From Malurus cyaneus samueli (taxonomy: Eukaryota > Chordata > Aves > Passeriformes > Maluridae): 64,000 bases of DNA. The stretch is taken from positions 32,325,832-32,389,831 of the forward strand of contig CM019220.1 of NCBI GenBank assembly GCA_009741485.1, written 5' to 3'. Numbering within the stretch: position 1 is the stretch's first letter; every line of letters begins with the position of its first letter. The notes beneath the pieces are model-generated. The model saw only the letters and a program-made list of their open reading frames with translations. It did not search any database and had not been told where the DNA came from. Shown here piece after piece: positions 26,759 through 39,310 of the stretch. A program made the translations under genes and the position numbers.

Positions 26759-27416
26759 ACAGAGAGATGGAGGCAGACATTGTGTTGGCTAAATGTTACA
26801 CCAGACTGAGCAATTATAAATCAGTTGGATTATTCTTAATTTTCACCGCCCTCACCGAAATTTGCATGTGGCCAATTATGTACAGACTGACAAACCAGAG
26901 AATATAGAGATTAATTTTTTATGGCTCCAGAACCATTTGCACTCCATAACCTTGGGAGTGACACGCTGCTGATAATCAGGGACACACATTGTTGTCAGGC
27001 CGCCATGGAAAACGTGAAAGGACCTTTTACATCTGTCGTGCCACAGAAGTGGCATATGGAGAGCCAAACCTCCCCAGGACACCACTGGGAACACATCACT
27101 TTTTGAACAAATGAGAAAAAGTATTTCCCTCTTTTTTTTTTCTTTACAAAAAGGAATTTATTGGGACTTCAGAGAGCAAAGGAAGGCACAATGCAGCATG
27201 TGGATTGTGCACAGTCACAGAACCCATGAAATGTCCTCACCACTTACCCATGGCATTGCAGAGGACAGGAGTCAGCCCTTGTTATTTCCTAGCTCAGAGC
27301 ACACATCAAATATCCTACAACTCTGGGACTTTAGCAGACACAAACAATCAAGATACTGTAAGGTGAGAGGATCCAGCATTTTGCTATGAAGATTTTCTAA
27401 CTTTATCCATTCTAAC
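26759..27416. other. Non-coding, possible regulatory texture
   Basis: The stretch at about 26,770-26,900 is AT-rich, with ATTATAAAT, GGATTATTC and CCAATTATG words resembling homeodomain sites. The rest is unrecognised, with no frame longer than 92 codons. Confidence 0.35.
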
Positions 27417-27435
27417 TTTTTTTTATTTTTTTTTT
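27417..27435. repeat. T-rich run
   Basis: Eight T residues, one A, then ten T residues. Confidence 0.85.
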
Positions 27436-27758
27436 AAGTAGGCTTATTGTCCTTTCCTTTGGCACTGAAATTAATCACAGTATTAAGGGGAAAGAGAAAC
27501 AATCTCTAGCATCATCAAGTATCCAAACCATGTGTTCCCACAGGATTTTGTGGGTAGTTGTGACATGCATTCTCCTGCACCCATTGCATTCTAGAAGTTG
27601 CCCTGCAGCCTGGCAGGAGGCTCCTGCTGCCCTGAGCAGGAAGGCTTACTTACAACATTTACAAACATGCCCAGTGAAGAGAGAGACTGGGTATGGCACA
27701 AAGCAATGCATTTAAGCTGTGTAGGAAGGATAAAAATGGATTGATATTTTTTTCCTGC
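27436..27758. other. Non-coding sequence, nothing recognised
   Basis: Short stretch between two T-runs. No feature was seen. Confidence 0.5.
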
Positions 27759-27779
27759 TTTTTTTTTTTTTTTTTTTTT
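27759..27779. repeat. Poly(T) run
   Basis: Twenty-one consecutive T residues, the longest homopolymer in the window. It could be the reverse of a poly(A) tail from a minus-strand retrocopy, but no target-site duplication was found by eye. Confidence 0.9.
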
Positions 27780-29191
27780 AGTTATGTCTCCTCACTCTCA
27801 CACACATATCCTGAGAAAAAGGAAAAGAAAAACCCTTCCACAAAAAGAATGACCGTAGCTCTAGAGCCAAACCCCTATTCAATAAAACAAGCAGAGAATG
27901 TGTTTTTACATTTCCCTATTTACTCTGACTCATTTTATTAAGTAAGTTGAGGATGATAATTTTTATGCCCATTTATTACCACATTTCCAATACACGTGGC
28001 ACCCTGTAAATTCTACCAGTGCTGCACCCCACCCAGGGCTGTGCTCCAGCTTCCCATACCTTCTGCAATGACATTAAAGAGGCATAGCACTGCCACTGCA
28101 GGTCAGCCCATGCCAATGTTTTCATTCAAACCCTCTTCTGGGTTGTCCCAGGCCATGGGTTTGAATTTAGCTGGGCTTTGCTTCACACAGTGGGAAAAAC
28201 TCACTCCCCTCCACATTATTAAAGGAAACAAACCCCTACAAAAACATATTGCCTGACTGATTAAATGAAGATGAAGGAGTTGAAAGGGAGAAGCCCTGCC
28301 TTTTGTTTGAACATATATTTGTCTTTAATTATCTCCAAAGATCCCACTGCAGAGGGACAAGTGGTTACAAGATGCTAACTTTTCTCCAGCAACATCCCTC
28401 ATACACGCTCAGTTTCCCACTGCTAAAGCAGATGGCACAGTTTATTCCAGGGCCACCTCTCCTTTTTGCAACTGTAATTTCTAACCACAAAACTTGCACC
28501 TGTAATTTTAAACCCACGTTTGAACTGCGGGCAAAAGTCAACTAAACCTCTGTCTGTCATTGCCGTTGTGTGCAGCCAAGTCACAGAATAGTCAGCCACA
28601 TCCTCTCAACAGAGGGAAAAAATATAGCAGCTACAGCTGGCAAGATGTGCCCTGCCCCATACAAAGGAAAGCGAGTTCTCAGCTATTTTCAGTGACAGTG
28701 AAGTTTCTTGGTTCTCTGGTTAGAAGGGAAACCTTCCAATAAGGGATGTAAGGACAGACTGCTGGCTCAAGCTGCTGGAATGCTCCAACAATAGTGAGGA
28801 GAGATTTAAGATGCTGCCTTTAATCAAACGGGAGTGTTTAGGCTGCAGCTTAATGGTGACAACGTGAATGTCAACATTGTTAATAGTTTCACTGCTGATC
28901 TGATTAGCAGGAAAATCCAGTTAGCCCAGGACTGTGGGCAATTTGAGTACTTTCCCACCCCTTCACACCCACTCCATCACTTGACTCTAACTTAAAAGAA
29001 CTGTTAACTTTTATATAAGCCAGATATTTCATAGGCTCATTCCTTCCCCTGGAATGGCAGCAGCTGTTATGTATTTATTTTCAAATAATAATAAAAAAAA
29101 ATAGCTTAAGCAGTCACATCCATATTAAGTTTCTCTGGGAAGGGCCCATCTTTACGTTCTGAGCTTGTACAGCATCTAACTCAATCTGGAA
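27780..29191. other. Non-coding sequence, nothing firm
   Basis: Unique-looking. The 28,800-28,920 part has homeodomain and TCF-like words (TTTAATCAAAC, CTGATTAGC). No gene was recognised. Confidence 0.45.
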
Positions 29192-29205
29192 AATAATAAT
29201 AATAA
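29192..29205. repeat. (AAT)n microsatellite, short
   Basis: Between four and five AAT units. Confidence 0.8.
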
Positions 29206-31332
29206 GTAACAACTGTGTAAAAGATTGCTGTAACATGAACTGACACAATGGTCTGCTTCAGATGAGCTTAAATACATTTCCAGTCCCAAAACTGGCTTCT
29301 CACCAGGGCATGAGAACACCCCACAGCTCCTCGTCACTGTTACAGATCTGACTCCTCAAGCCATGTTCTTATGTGAAATTTTATTTGAAGAATGAATTAC
29401 TCCATCCCTGAGACAGTACCACAAGAGCAGGCTCAGCCTACCAGAGGGTGCTCTTTACCAGGCCAAGCTGCCCATTATGAAATTCACCTTCCACTAACAA
29501 ATACCTACATTAATATAGAGCAGCTCTAAATCAGCTGTTGGGGTTATACTGCCCTGTTACCCAGGACAAACCTTGCATCTCAAAGAGGTCAGTGTTGCAG
29601 AGTTTTAAAAGCCGTGTCTCTGATGGCTTAAGGCAGCAATGCACAAGGAGCAAATCCCCATTCCACCTCAGTGGCACCCCAAGAGTTCAGTATATCCATG
29701 GATGGAACTGGTACTGTACCAAACTCAGCTGTCAGGAGAAGCTGGGCTTGCACTTGAGCAATTAATATTATTTTGTGGCCCATATCAAACCTAACTAGCA
29801 TTTTTATTTTGACCACTATGAAGTAAGGCAAGAACAGCCCTTCTGACTGATGTCGTACACAGGGCGAACCATTTTCTTGCTTCAGGGTCCATGGTTTTGG
29901 TTTGTATTGTTCTAGGATAGCAATTCCCACTCACTTCAGTGCAAATCATGCATGAAAACAGAATAATTAATCCCCAGAGGCAGTATTTTAAAGGCTACAT
30001 TTTATTTTGGAGGCAATTCCTTGGTACAAGAAAATCATTGATGCCTGATCAACAAGTGAAGTGCCTTAAATGCTTCAAGACATCACACATACATATGTAT
30101 GTACAATAAATAAATTTAAAATATAGAATGAAAAGTATATGCCAGTACTTTACAGATAAAACCTTACAGGAATGTTACAAACTTCAGGAAGGACAGTGGA
30201 GATTGGCAAATACAGCCACTTCTTCCATCAGCTTTTCTCCATATAGCTATTGCAAGGGGTTCTGCAAAACCTTCACCTGATATTGGTCACAAAACACCCT
30301 ATAACAAACTTATAAAGACTAAATCTTCTAACTCTAAAAAGTCCAAGAGAGAAAAAGAGTTGAAGAAGTTCTTTATGCAGATACTGGATGAACTCTCTGC
30401 TCCACAGGGAGCACAAAAGATGAAAATCTGACGCAGATAAAAAACCCCACCCTGGAGTCAAACCAACAATCATTTTGGTACTCTGAGCACTAACTGAACA
30501 CAGGAGCATTTGGTACTGCTTGCAGGAGTACATAGAATCAGCAGCTTCAGGGTTAAAAAGGCAAATAAAAGGAAAACAGGTCTCCAAAAACTCTGGGCAT
30601 TCACTGCTCCAGCTCAGAACTGTAAAGCTGAGAGTACAGTCCTTATGCCAGGCCACAGCCATTAGTAGTTGTGGTCTCTCAGTCAATGAATATTGATTTT
30701 AAAGATTTATTAGCTTGGTGTTCATTGGAGCTTTATAGCTTGATCCCATTGTCCCCTTCATTTTTTATTTTCCTGAAGCAACCAGGGCAAAGCAATGATT
30801 TGTTTTATTTGCACGCTCATGTGTCTCAGAAAATGTTTCTGAATTCTACACAGAAAAGACAACAAGACTTTAAGCAGGGGTAGGGAAAGCCCCAAAAGAG
30901 GACAACAACCATAACTTCTCAACCACAAATCTAAGGGTAACCTCACAGCTGCAGGACTCTCACATGGAGTCTTCCATGTATAACTAATCTCCAAATAGGT
31001 TTTCTGAAAACCTTAGCAACTTGACAGGCTTTTCTTCGTAACTGTCTCAGAACTGACAGCTTAATTCCAGACCAAAATGAGTAAAAAAAAGGTAACACCA
31101 GCCTTGCCAGGCTTCCAGATGGCACAACCATCCCCTGTCCAGCACTATGGGGGATGCCTCATTTCAGCACCGTGCCTTGGTCATGGGTTCAGTGACCCAC
31201 CATGCCAAGGTGGGTTTGCCTTCTTAGCAAAGAGCAAAGGAAACATTCACAAAGTCGTGGCTTCTCTACAGAAGGTTTGTCCCTTCATTTCTGCTGTTGG
31301 TAAGTTGCACTAACGAGGCTGGCATTGCCTGA
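29206..31332. other. Non-coding sequence, nothing recognised
   Basis: A perfect 16-bp palindrome centred on CATATG lies at 30,087-30,102. A 137-codon minus frame at 30,273-30,686 has no recognisable domain. Confidence 0.5.
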
Positions 31333-31998
31333 TTGAGAGCACCAACCAAAATTTCTGAAAATTTCACCAACCAAAATTTCTGTGTGCTACAGCTTCATGG
31401 CTACCCCACTTGTCCCCACAATACTTTGCCATGCCCTGTGTCAGGTGCCAGCCCTGCAAACCTTCCAGGACCTGGCAGCCACAGGCCAGAAAGCATTTTG
31501 AGGACAAGAGCTCCAGTAAAATTTTCCCAGCAGGAGCCCTTCATGGAGGTGTGCTATCCCTCTGTACCTTCATCTTGCTGCCAGTCTGTGCTGAGGTGGA
31601 ACAATGGCTCCTGCAGTGCCACAGCTCCTTTGGGCAACACCCAAGCAGTTTGGGGGGCACTGCTTTCTGTGACAAACTCAGAGCAGGAATTAGGTAACAG
31701 TCATCAACATATCACAGTCATGAGATCTCCCTCACTGCAGCCAACACCAGCATCTGACAATACAAACAGTTTGCTCTGGCCCAGTAGTGTCGTGCAGAGT
31801 AGAATGATGAACTGCAGTTTAGCAAGGAACATGTCTTTGACTGGTTTTAGCAAACTTACAGATTCACTTGTACAATGCAGAAAATCCATCCTATATCACA
31901 AGAAAAACAGCACATTTAGAAGGAGCATCTATCTTAATAGAAAAAGCAAATTAATGCAGAAAAGGGCTGAGACTGTGCCAGGAGTTAGACCTGGATAG
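31333..31998 (+). other. Longest open frame in the window (221 codons), probably not a gene
   Basis: This ATG-to-stop frame encodes 221 residues and is the longest in the window. The product is rich in Ser, Pro, Thr and Asn and has no signal peptide, membrane segment, repeat or motif that I recognise. A second frame overlaps its first third in another phase. Local G+C is higher than average, which lowers stop frequency. It begins inside a short direct repeat (31,340-31,382). A single intact exon this long in a gene-poor region could be a young or lineage-specific gene or part of a long RNA. Chance remains the better explanation, as six further frames of 162-175 codons occur here. Confidence 0.15.
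31340..31382. repeat. Short direct repeat, 18 bp twice
   Basis: An identical 18-base word starting CACCAACC occurs at 31,340-31,357 and 31,365-31,382, separated by seven bases that themselves copy part of the unit. A 25-bp-period micro-duplication, likely replication slippage. Confidence 0.85.
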
Positions 31999-32994
31999 AC
32001 CTTGAAGCACCCATTGCAGCAGGTACCTCACAGAAAAGAGTGAAGAACTGAAATAATGAAGGGAGACAAGAGCAGCTTCCACTGGTGTTAGATAGAGTGC
32101 CCATTATCCAGATTACATAAATATGATACAGGATGTGAACTCAGGACAACCTGCCTACCAAGCAACTCAGACAAACTTACCACACTCCACATGCACGGGG
32201 CATTAATTTAATAGGTAATAAACTGCAGTAAATTAAATACATAGTTTTGTTATTACCAGGTTTGCCCTAAAGCCTTATCCTCCCCATCACTACCAGCAGA
32301 AGGATGTCTATCATTATTTCATAGAAGCACAACCTACCTCAGTAAAAGGCAAACAAAAGCCAAAAGGTACATCTCTCATTTAATGGGAAGACTTATTTCA
32401 TGGGAGGAATAGGGCACTTGAGGTGCAGGAGTGATCAGACTGCCAGTAAGGCACCAGTGGAGATGGTAACAGCACTGGTAGGCAGATGCTGCTCCCATTG
32501 CCAGTGGATGTTGTTTGTGGAGTGGAGTTTCCTCCCAGGGAGTTCTGATAAAATGATTTTCCACTCGAAAAATGGGATGAGAGTATTTGCTTATTTTAAA
32601 TACACTGAATAGTCATTGAATGGCATGATTGTTTGTGGTGACCTAGACCAGACTGAAACCAGTGTCCTGGAAACGAGCTGATCTGTGCCACTTCACCAAC
32701 CTCCAAAAATATGAATCCTGTCTGAAAAGTAAACCACAAAATAAGGAGGAATTTAAATGACATAACAGCAAGAAATGGAAAGTACAGGCATTCAGACATC
32801 AGAGAGAACAAACCCATACTAGCACCCAGGTTTTTCCAAATAGATCTGCAAATAAAATCAATTTTTCCTAGGGTAGGTTTGCAATGAACTTGAGCATCCT
32901 TCAACTGTGGTGTTCCACCAGACACCCAAATCTGCACTGGGGCTGCAGTGAACTTCCTCCACGGTGTGATCTTCCAGAGAACCAGGTAGAAAAT
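31999..32994. other. Non-coding sequence, nothing recognised
   Basis: Frames reach 154 codons on the minus strand (32,596-33,060), but run into the AC microsatellite, giving a run of alternating Val and Cys, which marks a spurious frame. Confidence 0.5.
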
Positions 32995-33012
32995 ACACAC
33001 ACACACACACAC
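32995..33012. repeat. (AC)9 microsatellite
   Basis: Nine uninterrupted AC units. Confidence 0.95.
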
Positions 33013-36000
33013 TGAATGACTCACAGAGGTTGAGTGCATTGTGATGAAGATCAAGGACACCCTGATTACAGCAGCAAAGTGATACTGAACATCTGTTAAT
33101 GCCGAGAAGGTACTTCAAAGAACGAGGACAGCTGGACTTCACATAAAATGGGATGGCTAAGTGCTGGTTCGTGAGGTGCAAATGGGGCATGTGAGCTCCC
33201 AAAAGCCAGAAATGGACCCTCCCTGCCATGGACAAGGTGACTCCACAGGGACAGTGGCACAAACCCTTCTCACAGCAGCCCTACAGCCAGGGGAATGCTC
33301 CCTGAGCCATCAGCATCTGCCTGGGATATTGAAATCTTCCCCTTTCCCACTTTCTGTGGTGTAAACTTGGTGTCCTCCCCTCCTTCTTCCTCATTCATGA
33401 AAAAGTGTTCAGCCTGGGGATCAGCTGCATTTCTGCATTTGACACTGTAAGTAGCTGGAAACTGAAATTCGCACCTTCCTCTAAGCCCTTCCAAACCTAA
33501 AAAAAATTCTGGATTTCTTATAGATTAAAAACTATTTTCACTTCAGCTGAGCACTAATGAAATCATTCATAACTATATTGCTAAATCCTTTCCTTTCAGA
33601 AATATAGGGGGAAAAAACCCAAAAACCCTAAGGCAGACCAGACCTCAACATTTACATTTCATGAAAAAATCCAATCTGATTTTGAAATTTGGCTTTGTTG
33701 TCAGTCAGAAAATAAAATATAAAAATAAAAACAATTTCTGTGTCTTACATTGCTGTCGATAATGTTTTCAAAATATTTTGTCTCAAAAGTGGCAAAACAA
33801 ATACCAAATTTGCAGTGTTTCCTGTGAAATAAATTTAAACTCTATGTGCTTTTGTGAGTCAACCTTATGATGGATGAACAGGTAGAGGAAGGGAGTTGTG
33901 AGATAAAAAAACAGGATGAGGAATCGCAAAAAAATACTGGAAATCAGACAAAATTACTCAGAATTAAACACCCCCATTTAACTCTGTTTTTTTCTAGAAA
34001 CTTTATATCAAATATTTAATCAAGTGACAATTTCACACAGAAAGAAAATGGCTTTGTCAAAATCCCTTTTTTGAGTTTTGTAAACAATTCTCTTAAAGCT
34101 TGTTTTTTTTAGCACTGTTGGGACAAAATTGTTTTGCCGAGCACGAGTGGAGGGGGGCGTGGGAAGAAAAAATCAACATTTTTTTCACCTCACAAATATC
34201 AACAGCGTTTAACTGCTCTCACAAAATGTCTTGATACTATGGGAAAATGTGGACCAGGTTTAGTTTAAACTCTAAAATGTGCTGTTAGTCCATACTATCC
34301 AGCTTTGACCCAAGCCATCCTCCCCAAAACACCACGCGAGTGTGACACCGTACAACTGAGCTGTTCTCCAGCTTCCCTGGAAATGCTCATAGCACTGCTG
34401 ATCATGCCAGCTCTAGTGCTGTTACTCATGCTCAAAACTGTGCTGTTTGCTCCAAATCTTCCCCCTTTTATCTTCTTAAATATTCATCCTGTGGAGGGGG
34501 TGGGAGTAACCGACCCTTACTCTGTGGAAGATGCAGCGCTTTCTTATTTAAGCCATTTTTATTTAAAACCTTAAGATCTATTGTATATAGCAGTTCTGAA
34601 CGCATTCAAATAAAAAAAAAAATTGAAGTGGATGTACAGTGAGATAGAAAAAGAAAGAAAAGGAATGATGTGACTGAAAATCAGTAATCGATAAGAAGCG
34701 TGGAGCACTCGCACTTTTAAAGCAGGATGGAGTCAGATGCAAATAAACTGGCAGCGTTTATTCTGAAAAAGGGCAACCCCCAGCATGCTTGCTGAGGCTG
34801 TCAGTGCTGGGGCTGAGCTGTGGGGTTTGCCAGGAGGTTGTGGGGAGCTGCTCTGTGGCAGGGCCTTCCCACTGCCATGCTGCAAACTGCACCCCCGAGC
34901 CTTTTGTCTGCTCGCTCTCCTTCCCAGGAACTGCCTCCTCCTTCCAGCTCAGGAGCTTGAAGTGATTATAACTTCCTCTAGAAACTTAACTCTCTGACTT
35001 TCTGATTTTTAACACCCAAATGGAACACAAATTCATATTATAAGAGTAGCAGAGATTAAATAAGGCAGAATTCATTAATGTGCCAAAAATATGTGCCAAT
35101 GTGTCTCCAACTAGTTAAAAGACAAATACACAGATTGATTTTTTTTTCCTCCCAGTACATCCCACATTGCCTATTTCCTAAAACCTTCTGTCAAATGCAT
35201 AATCGACTGCTATGCCTTCAAAAATAGCACTTTTTTATAATCATTCATCTAGATATTTGGGAGTAGATGTCACACTGTCTGTCATGCCCATGCAAGACTG
35301 GGACGTGGAAAGCATGGGCATTCTCTGCTGACAGGCTGGGCAGGCATCTTGTGCTGCCACACCCTGAGTGGGACAGGGCAGCAGGTGGCAAAAGCTGGCT
35401 GAAGGGACATGGCAAAAAGGGCAGCCTTGTACCTCAGGCTATGCTGCCTGCAAAAAGGGAATCTGCACCTTCATCTCCCCAATTCTTGCTGGGTGGAGAA
35501 CCAACTCTACTCAGGTCTATGCAACCATAAGCAACTCTTCAAAAGCCCTGAAGAGTGGCAGGGCCAATGCCAAAGGAAAAACATCCCACCCAGAATGACT
35601 TCCTTCCCAGAGGAAAAACCAAGCAGAAGCAACTTTTTTTTGTTATAGCTGCCAAAAGAGCATACTAACTTTCCTGCAGAATATTTTAACACACTATTTT
35701 GCAAATCCAGTCAGGTTGTCATGATGAGACAAGGTTTCTCTGAACTGACAATCAGTACAGTACTATCTATTATATAGCCAGTAAATGTCTAAGAAAAAAA
35801 AAATTCAATTTTGCAGAGAAAGAAACCAACCCACACTAGCCTGTTTTACTTGCGAGTTCGGAAAACCAGAAATTCCCCTGTGTGAGGGAAGCTACATGAA
35901 GGCAAATCTCAAACAGGATCCCCCAGCGCTGTTTTTACAGTATTTGGCCAAATTTATTCTTGTCCTCCCTTGGGGTACCACTGCTTCCTGAAACCACCAC

Positions 36001-36575
36001 TGCAGGTCATGGCTGAGATTGCAGACTCTGCTGATGTCTGAGCTGAGAGGTGATTTCCTGCTCAGCTCTGTTGCACAGCATCCCTCCTCTTTCTGGCAAG
36101 AAAACTTGACTCCAGCTCATCAGAGCAGACACATTTCTGGACTGTCCATTTTTATGCAAAATTAGCAAAGCAGTGCTTAACAACTACAAAGCAGAAGGGC
36201 CAGAAAGGCAGAGAGAGAACCCTGTGTTAGGTGAGCAGGAAAACTCCTCCCAGTACAGTAGCTAGCAACTAGCAGTGATTTTTCTCCTGTAGTGCTATAA
36301 GAATTTACTGTAGCTTTTATACTGCTACCTTGGGGGAGCTGCTTATTGTATCTCATTTCCATTTTTACATTGAAAATGTGGATTGTAAAATTTACTGCAT
36401 CATATGTGGCATTTAAACTCCCAGCCATTAGGCCCTTACAACTCTACTAATGCCACTTTTATAGGTATTGGCCACAATCCTAGTTTACCATTTCATCAAA
36501 GAAATAGATGCTGCTCCCATAGTGACCAGGATTTGTGATTTAAATAAATGGGGCTTAGGAAATCTCCCAATGAGG
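33013..36575. other. Non-coding sequence, nothing firm
   Basis: Mostly AT-rich and unique-looking. The 34,300-34,570 and 34,780-34,990 stretches are richer in G+C. The first holds an 89-codon frame with a leucine-rich hydrophobic run, which I judge a chance product of CTG/CTC words. Nothing resembles a known family. Confidence 0.5.
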
Positions 36576-36591
36576 TTTTTTTTTTTTTTTT
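36576..36591. repeat. Poly(T) run
   Basis: Sixteen consecutive T residues. Confidence 0.9.
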
Positions 36592-38162
36592 CTCAAAAAA
36601 GAACACTTAACAGAAAGTTAACAGAAAGAGATCGTTCTGAAAACGATTGGTAGGAACAATGCTGCTAAAGTGTAAATTACAAGGTAAGGAAAAGTAGGAA
36701 AAAAATGGTTCCCACGTGTTTTTAAGCAGCATCAACGAAATACTTAGTGGAAAACAAAAGAAGTAAGTTGAAGGACAGAAAGAAGAGCTCACCAATTCTT
36801 GAGTTTGGCTTATTAACATAGAGATCAACTCTACAGCACTGTTAAGGAAGTTTTGCACATCAATGTTCACATATGAAAGCAAAATAACCGTGGCCCAGGG
36901 TTTGTTGCTCCTTTGGCCCAGGCCAGGTTGGTTGAAAGCCTTTGTGAGCTGTGTCAGGCTGAGCCAGCTGGACCTGTCCTTGGCTCAGCTGCTCTTGGGG
37001 ACACAGCAGAGAGAGCCCCAGGACACCCTCCCTCTGCTGGAGTGGCTGCAGGGGTCAGATCAGACCTTGGGCTGCTGAGCACAACCACCAAAAATGTCTC
37101 TTTTGGCAGCATCTTTTTGTTTAAGGGTAGGTGTGAAGTTAAGTTCAGAGGCAGACAGGGCCCAGCTTGCTCTAAGCCTCTTTAATTCTCGCCCTCTCCA
37201 GGTCTATACCAAGCTTTCCCTGCAAACCTCTAAATCCTCCTCCCTGAAGTACCAAGGTGTTTTCCATTCCCACAGCATTTCTTCTCTGTGCCCAGTGTCC
37301 AGTCAGTGATGGGGAAAGGGAACCTCTCCCAGCTCACTCATATTTGGAGGCATTTCTGTTCATTTTTCACCCCTAAGTGGTCTCTCTGTCATCAGTTAGG
37401 ATTGTCTGGGATAATGGGCAGGCAGTATCAATGAACCCTAGACTGCAAATCTTTGTGATGTCCAGCAACTGTGAGAGGAAGAGACTTGTTTCAAGGAGAA
37501 TTGCTAAAGCACAAAAGAGATCATATTTGAATCACCACATCAATATTTGATTTTGAACTGGGTTTACGGACCAGAGTAATCACAATAACTTCCATAAAAC
37601 ATCAAAATACGTAAAAGGAAAAGCTGTCAGATCCACCAGTGGAGATGAAAATGGCTCACAAGTTAGTTTTACAGGCAGGAAGAGCACAGAGGTACCAAGA
37701 GATAATTAAACTTACTTGACCCTCAAACAAATGAGTGTAGGAACTAAGACCACGAGCAAACTCTTGAAAACCATATAGGCATGTACTGTAAAGAGATAAA
37801 TCAGAGCAGGTTCAATGCCACTGGGATATGCTGAGTTCTGACCAGGGGCAGCAGGGGCTGTTGCATTTAATTGCTAGGCTGGTCCTTGCAAATACCCCAG
37901 GGGTGAATGCATCTGCCCCAAAGAGGCAACATTCCTTCCTTGGAGCTGTAGCTCGGAATGGGAAGGGTTATGGGTGTGCTGCCACCTGAAATTTGCCAAC
38001 TAGGAGGGCATCCATGCTCCCAGGTTTACTTAGAGCCTTCTGAAGTTTGCTTTAAGCCTCTTTAATTCTCTGTTGTTTCACCAGAAACAGTGCAAAAGTC
38101 TTTTTGGTTTTACTTATCCTATTGCCCTTCTCTAGTTAATCTGTTTAACAGAAAATAGCCTT
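36592..38162. other. Non-coding sequence with a G+C-rich patch and a short dispersed repeat
   Basis: The stretch 36,885-37,080 is clearly richer in G+C than its surroundings and is open in two plus frames (71 and 90 codons) with no recognised domain. A 26-bp word at 37,165-37,190 recurs at 38,045-38,070 in direct orientation with two differences. Confidence 0.45.
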
Positions 38163-38186
38163 CCCCCCCCCCCAAAAAAAAAAAAA
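38163..38186. repeat. C11A13 homopolymer junction
   Basis: Eleven C residues are followed at once by thirteen A residues. Confidence 0.9.
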
Positions 38187-39238
38187 ACAAAACCATCTGG
38201 TATGGTCATAAATGCAAGTATGGACTCTAACCAGATCACTTCCTTAGATTTGCCTGACTTTCAGCTGATTCTTTAGACTCAGGGTTGTGAGGAGCTCCCT
38301 CCCATGGGAGGAACCCACTAGCTTTGTCAGAAGGATCAACCTGTTGGGGCTGCATCTCCCTTTCCCTTGCCTTCAAGTGAGCAATGGGAGAAGTGTTCTT
38401 TTCCTTCCCTCCATCCTCACAACAGAGGTCTACAATCAATCCCTGGCACAGGCAGCTCCTTCCCAGGAGGGTTTTGGGCAGAAAGAGCACAACCTCTCAA
38501 GCTGTCCACCCCAGCCAGGTCTTGGGCAGGGTGTGGAGGCTTCTCCTGATTGAATCAGGATCCACACAGGCTCCTGTGGGAAACACCTCTACAGAAGGAG
38601 CTTCTCTAGACACCAAACAAAGCACTTTTGGCTCCCCTCAGAGCTGACCTTGAAGCATTTTACCTTGCCTGCAGGCAAAAAACGAAGGCTAACGCCACAC
38701 AGCTATAGGAAGGGATGATAAAAATGAATAAGCCATTGTTTCCACGACTGTTACTTTCTCTGGAGCTGCACCAGCGCTAGAACAAAGATGAAAAACTGTC
38801 CAAGTTTTAAACAAAAGCCTGAGAAGCAACTGGGGCCGGGAGCAGCTGCCAGTGGAGGAGAATGCTTTTCTTGGAGCTGAGAAGTGTGACCCTGCAGTTA
38901 AGGTGAGCTCATGATGCCACACCAGGCCACTGTTCCTATGGGCAGGGGGTGGCAGGGAAGGCAGTGCCATCAGAGGCAAGCACAGTTGTGAGGAAAAAAG
39001 TAGAAACACAGAGATTTGAGCCTCAGAGAATGAGAGAGGTCTTTCTGCAAATCTCACTTTGCCCATTTCCCCGGTGAACTTGGGAATCCGCTTTCAACAG
39101 CCAGCACAAGCAACCCATCAGTCTGTTCAAAGCCCTTCCTTCCTAAGGCTTAGAGACACACTGCAGAAAGGCAAGGGGGTCTTTGCACCAGCAAGTGCTG
39201 CTCCTGGCCTGGCCCACCCATCCTGGCAGCAGAAGGAT
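38187..39238. other. Non-coding sequence, nothing recognised
   Basis: Moderate G+C with several overlapping frames of 60-125 codons on both strands, none recognisable. Confidence 0.5.
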
Positions 39239-39310
39239 ACATTTGTGAGCAGTAATCCTACATTTGTGAGCAATAATCCCACATTTGTGAACAGTAATCC
39301 TACATTTGTG
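39239..39310. repeat. 21-bp tandem repeat, about 3.4 copies
   Basis: Units start at 39,239, 39,260, 39,281 and 39,302 (partial), each beginning ACATTTGTG. Units differ at one to three positions. Because 21 is a multiple of three, the overlapping frames on both strands stay open and read as heptads, for example TFVSSNP on the plus strand. That makes the 173- and 125-codon frames here look more gene-like than they are. Confidence 0.95.

Noticed and set aside
34305..34574. 89-codon frame with a leucine-rich hydrophobic stretch, like a small membrane protein
   Set aside because: The hydrophobic run comes from CTG/CTC words in a short G+C-rich patch. No conservation or gene context can be shown.
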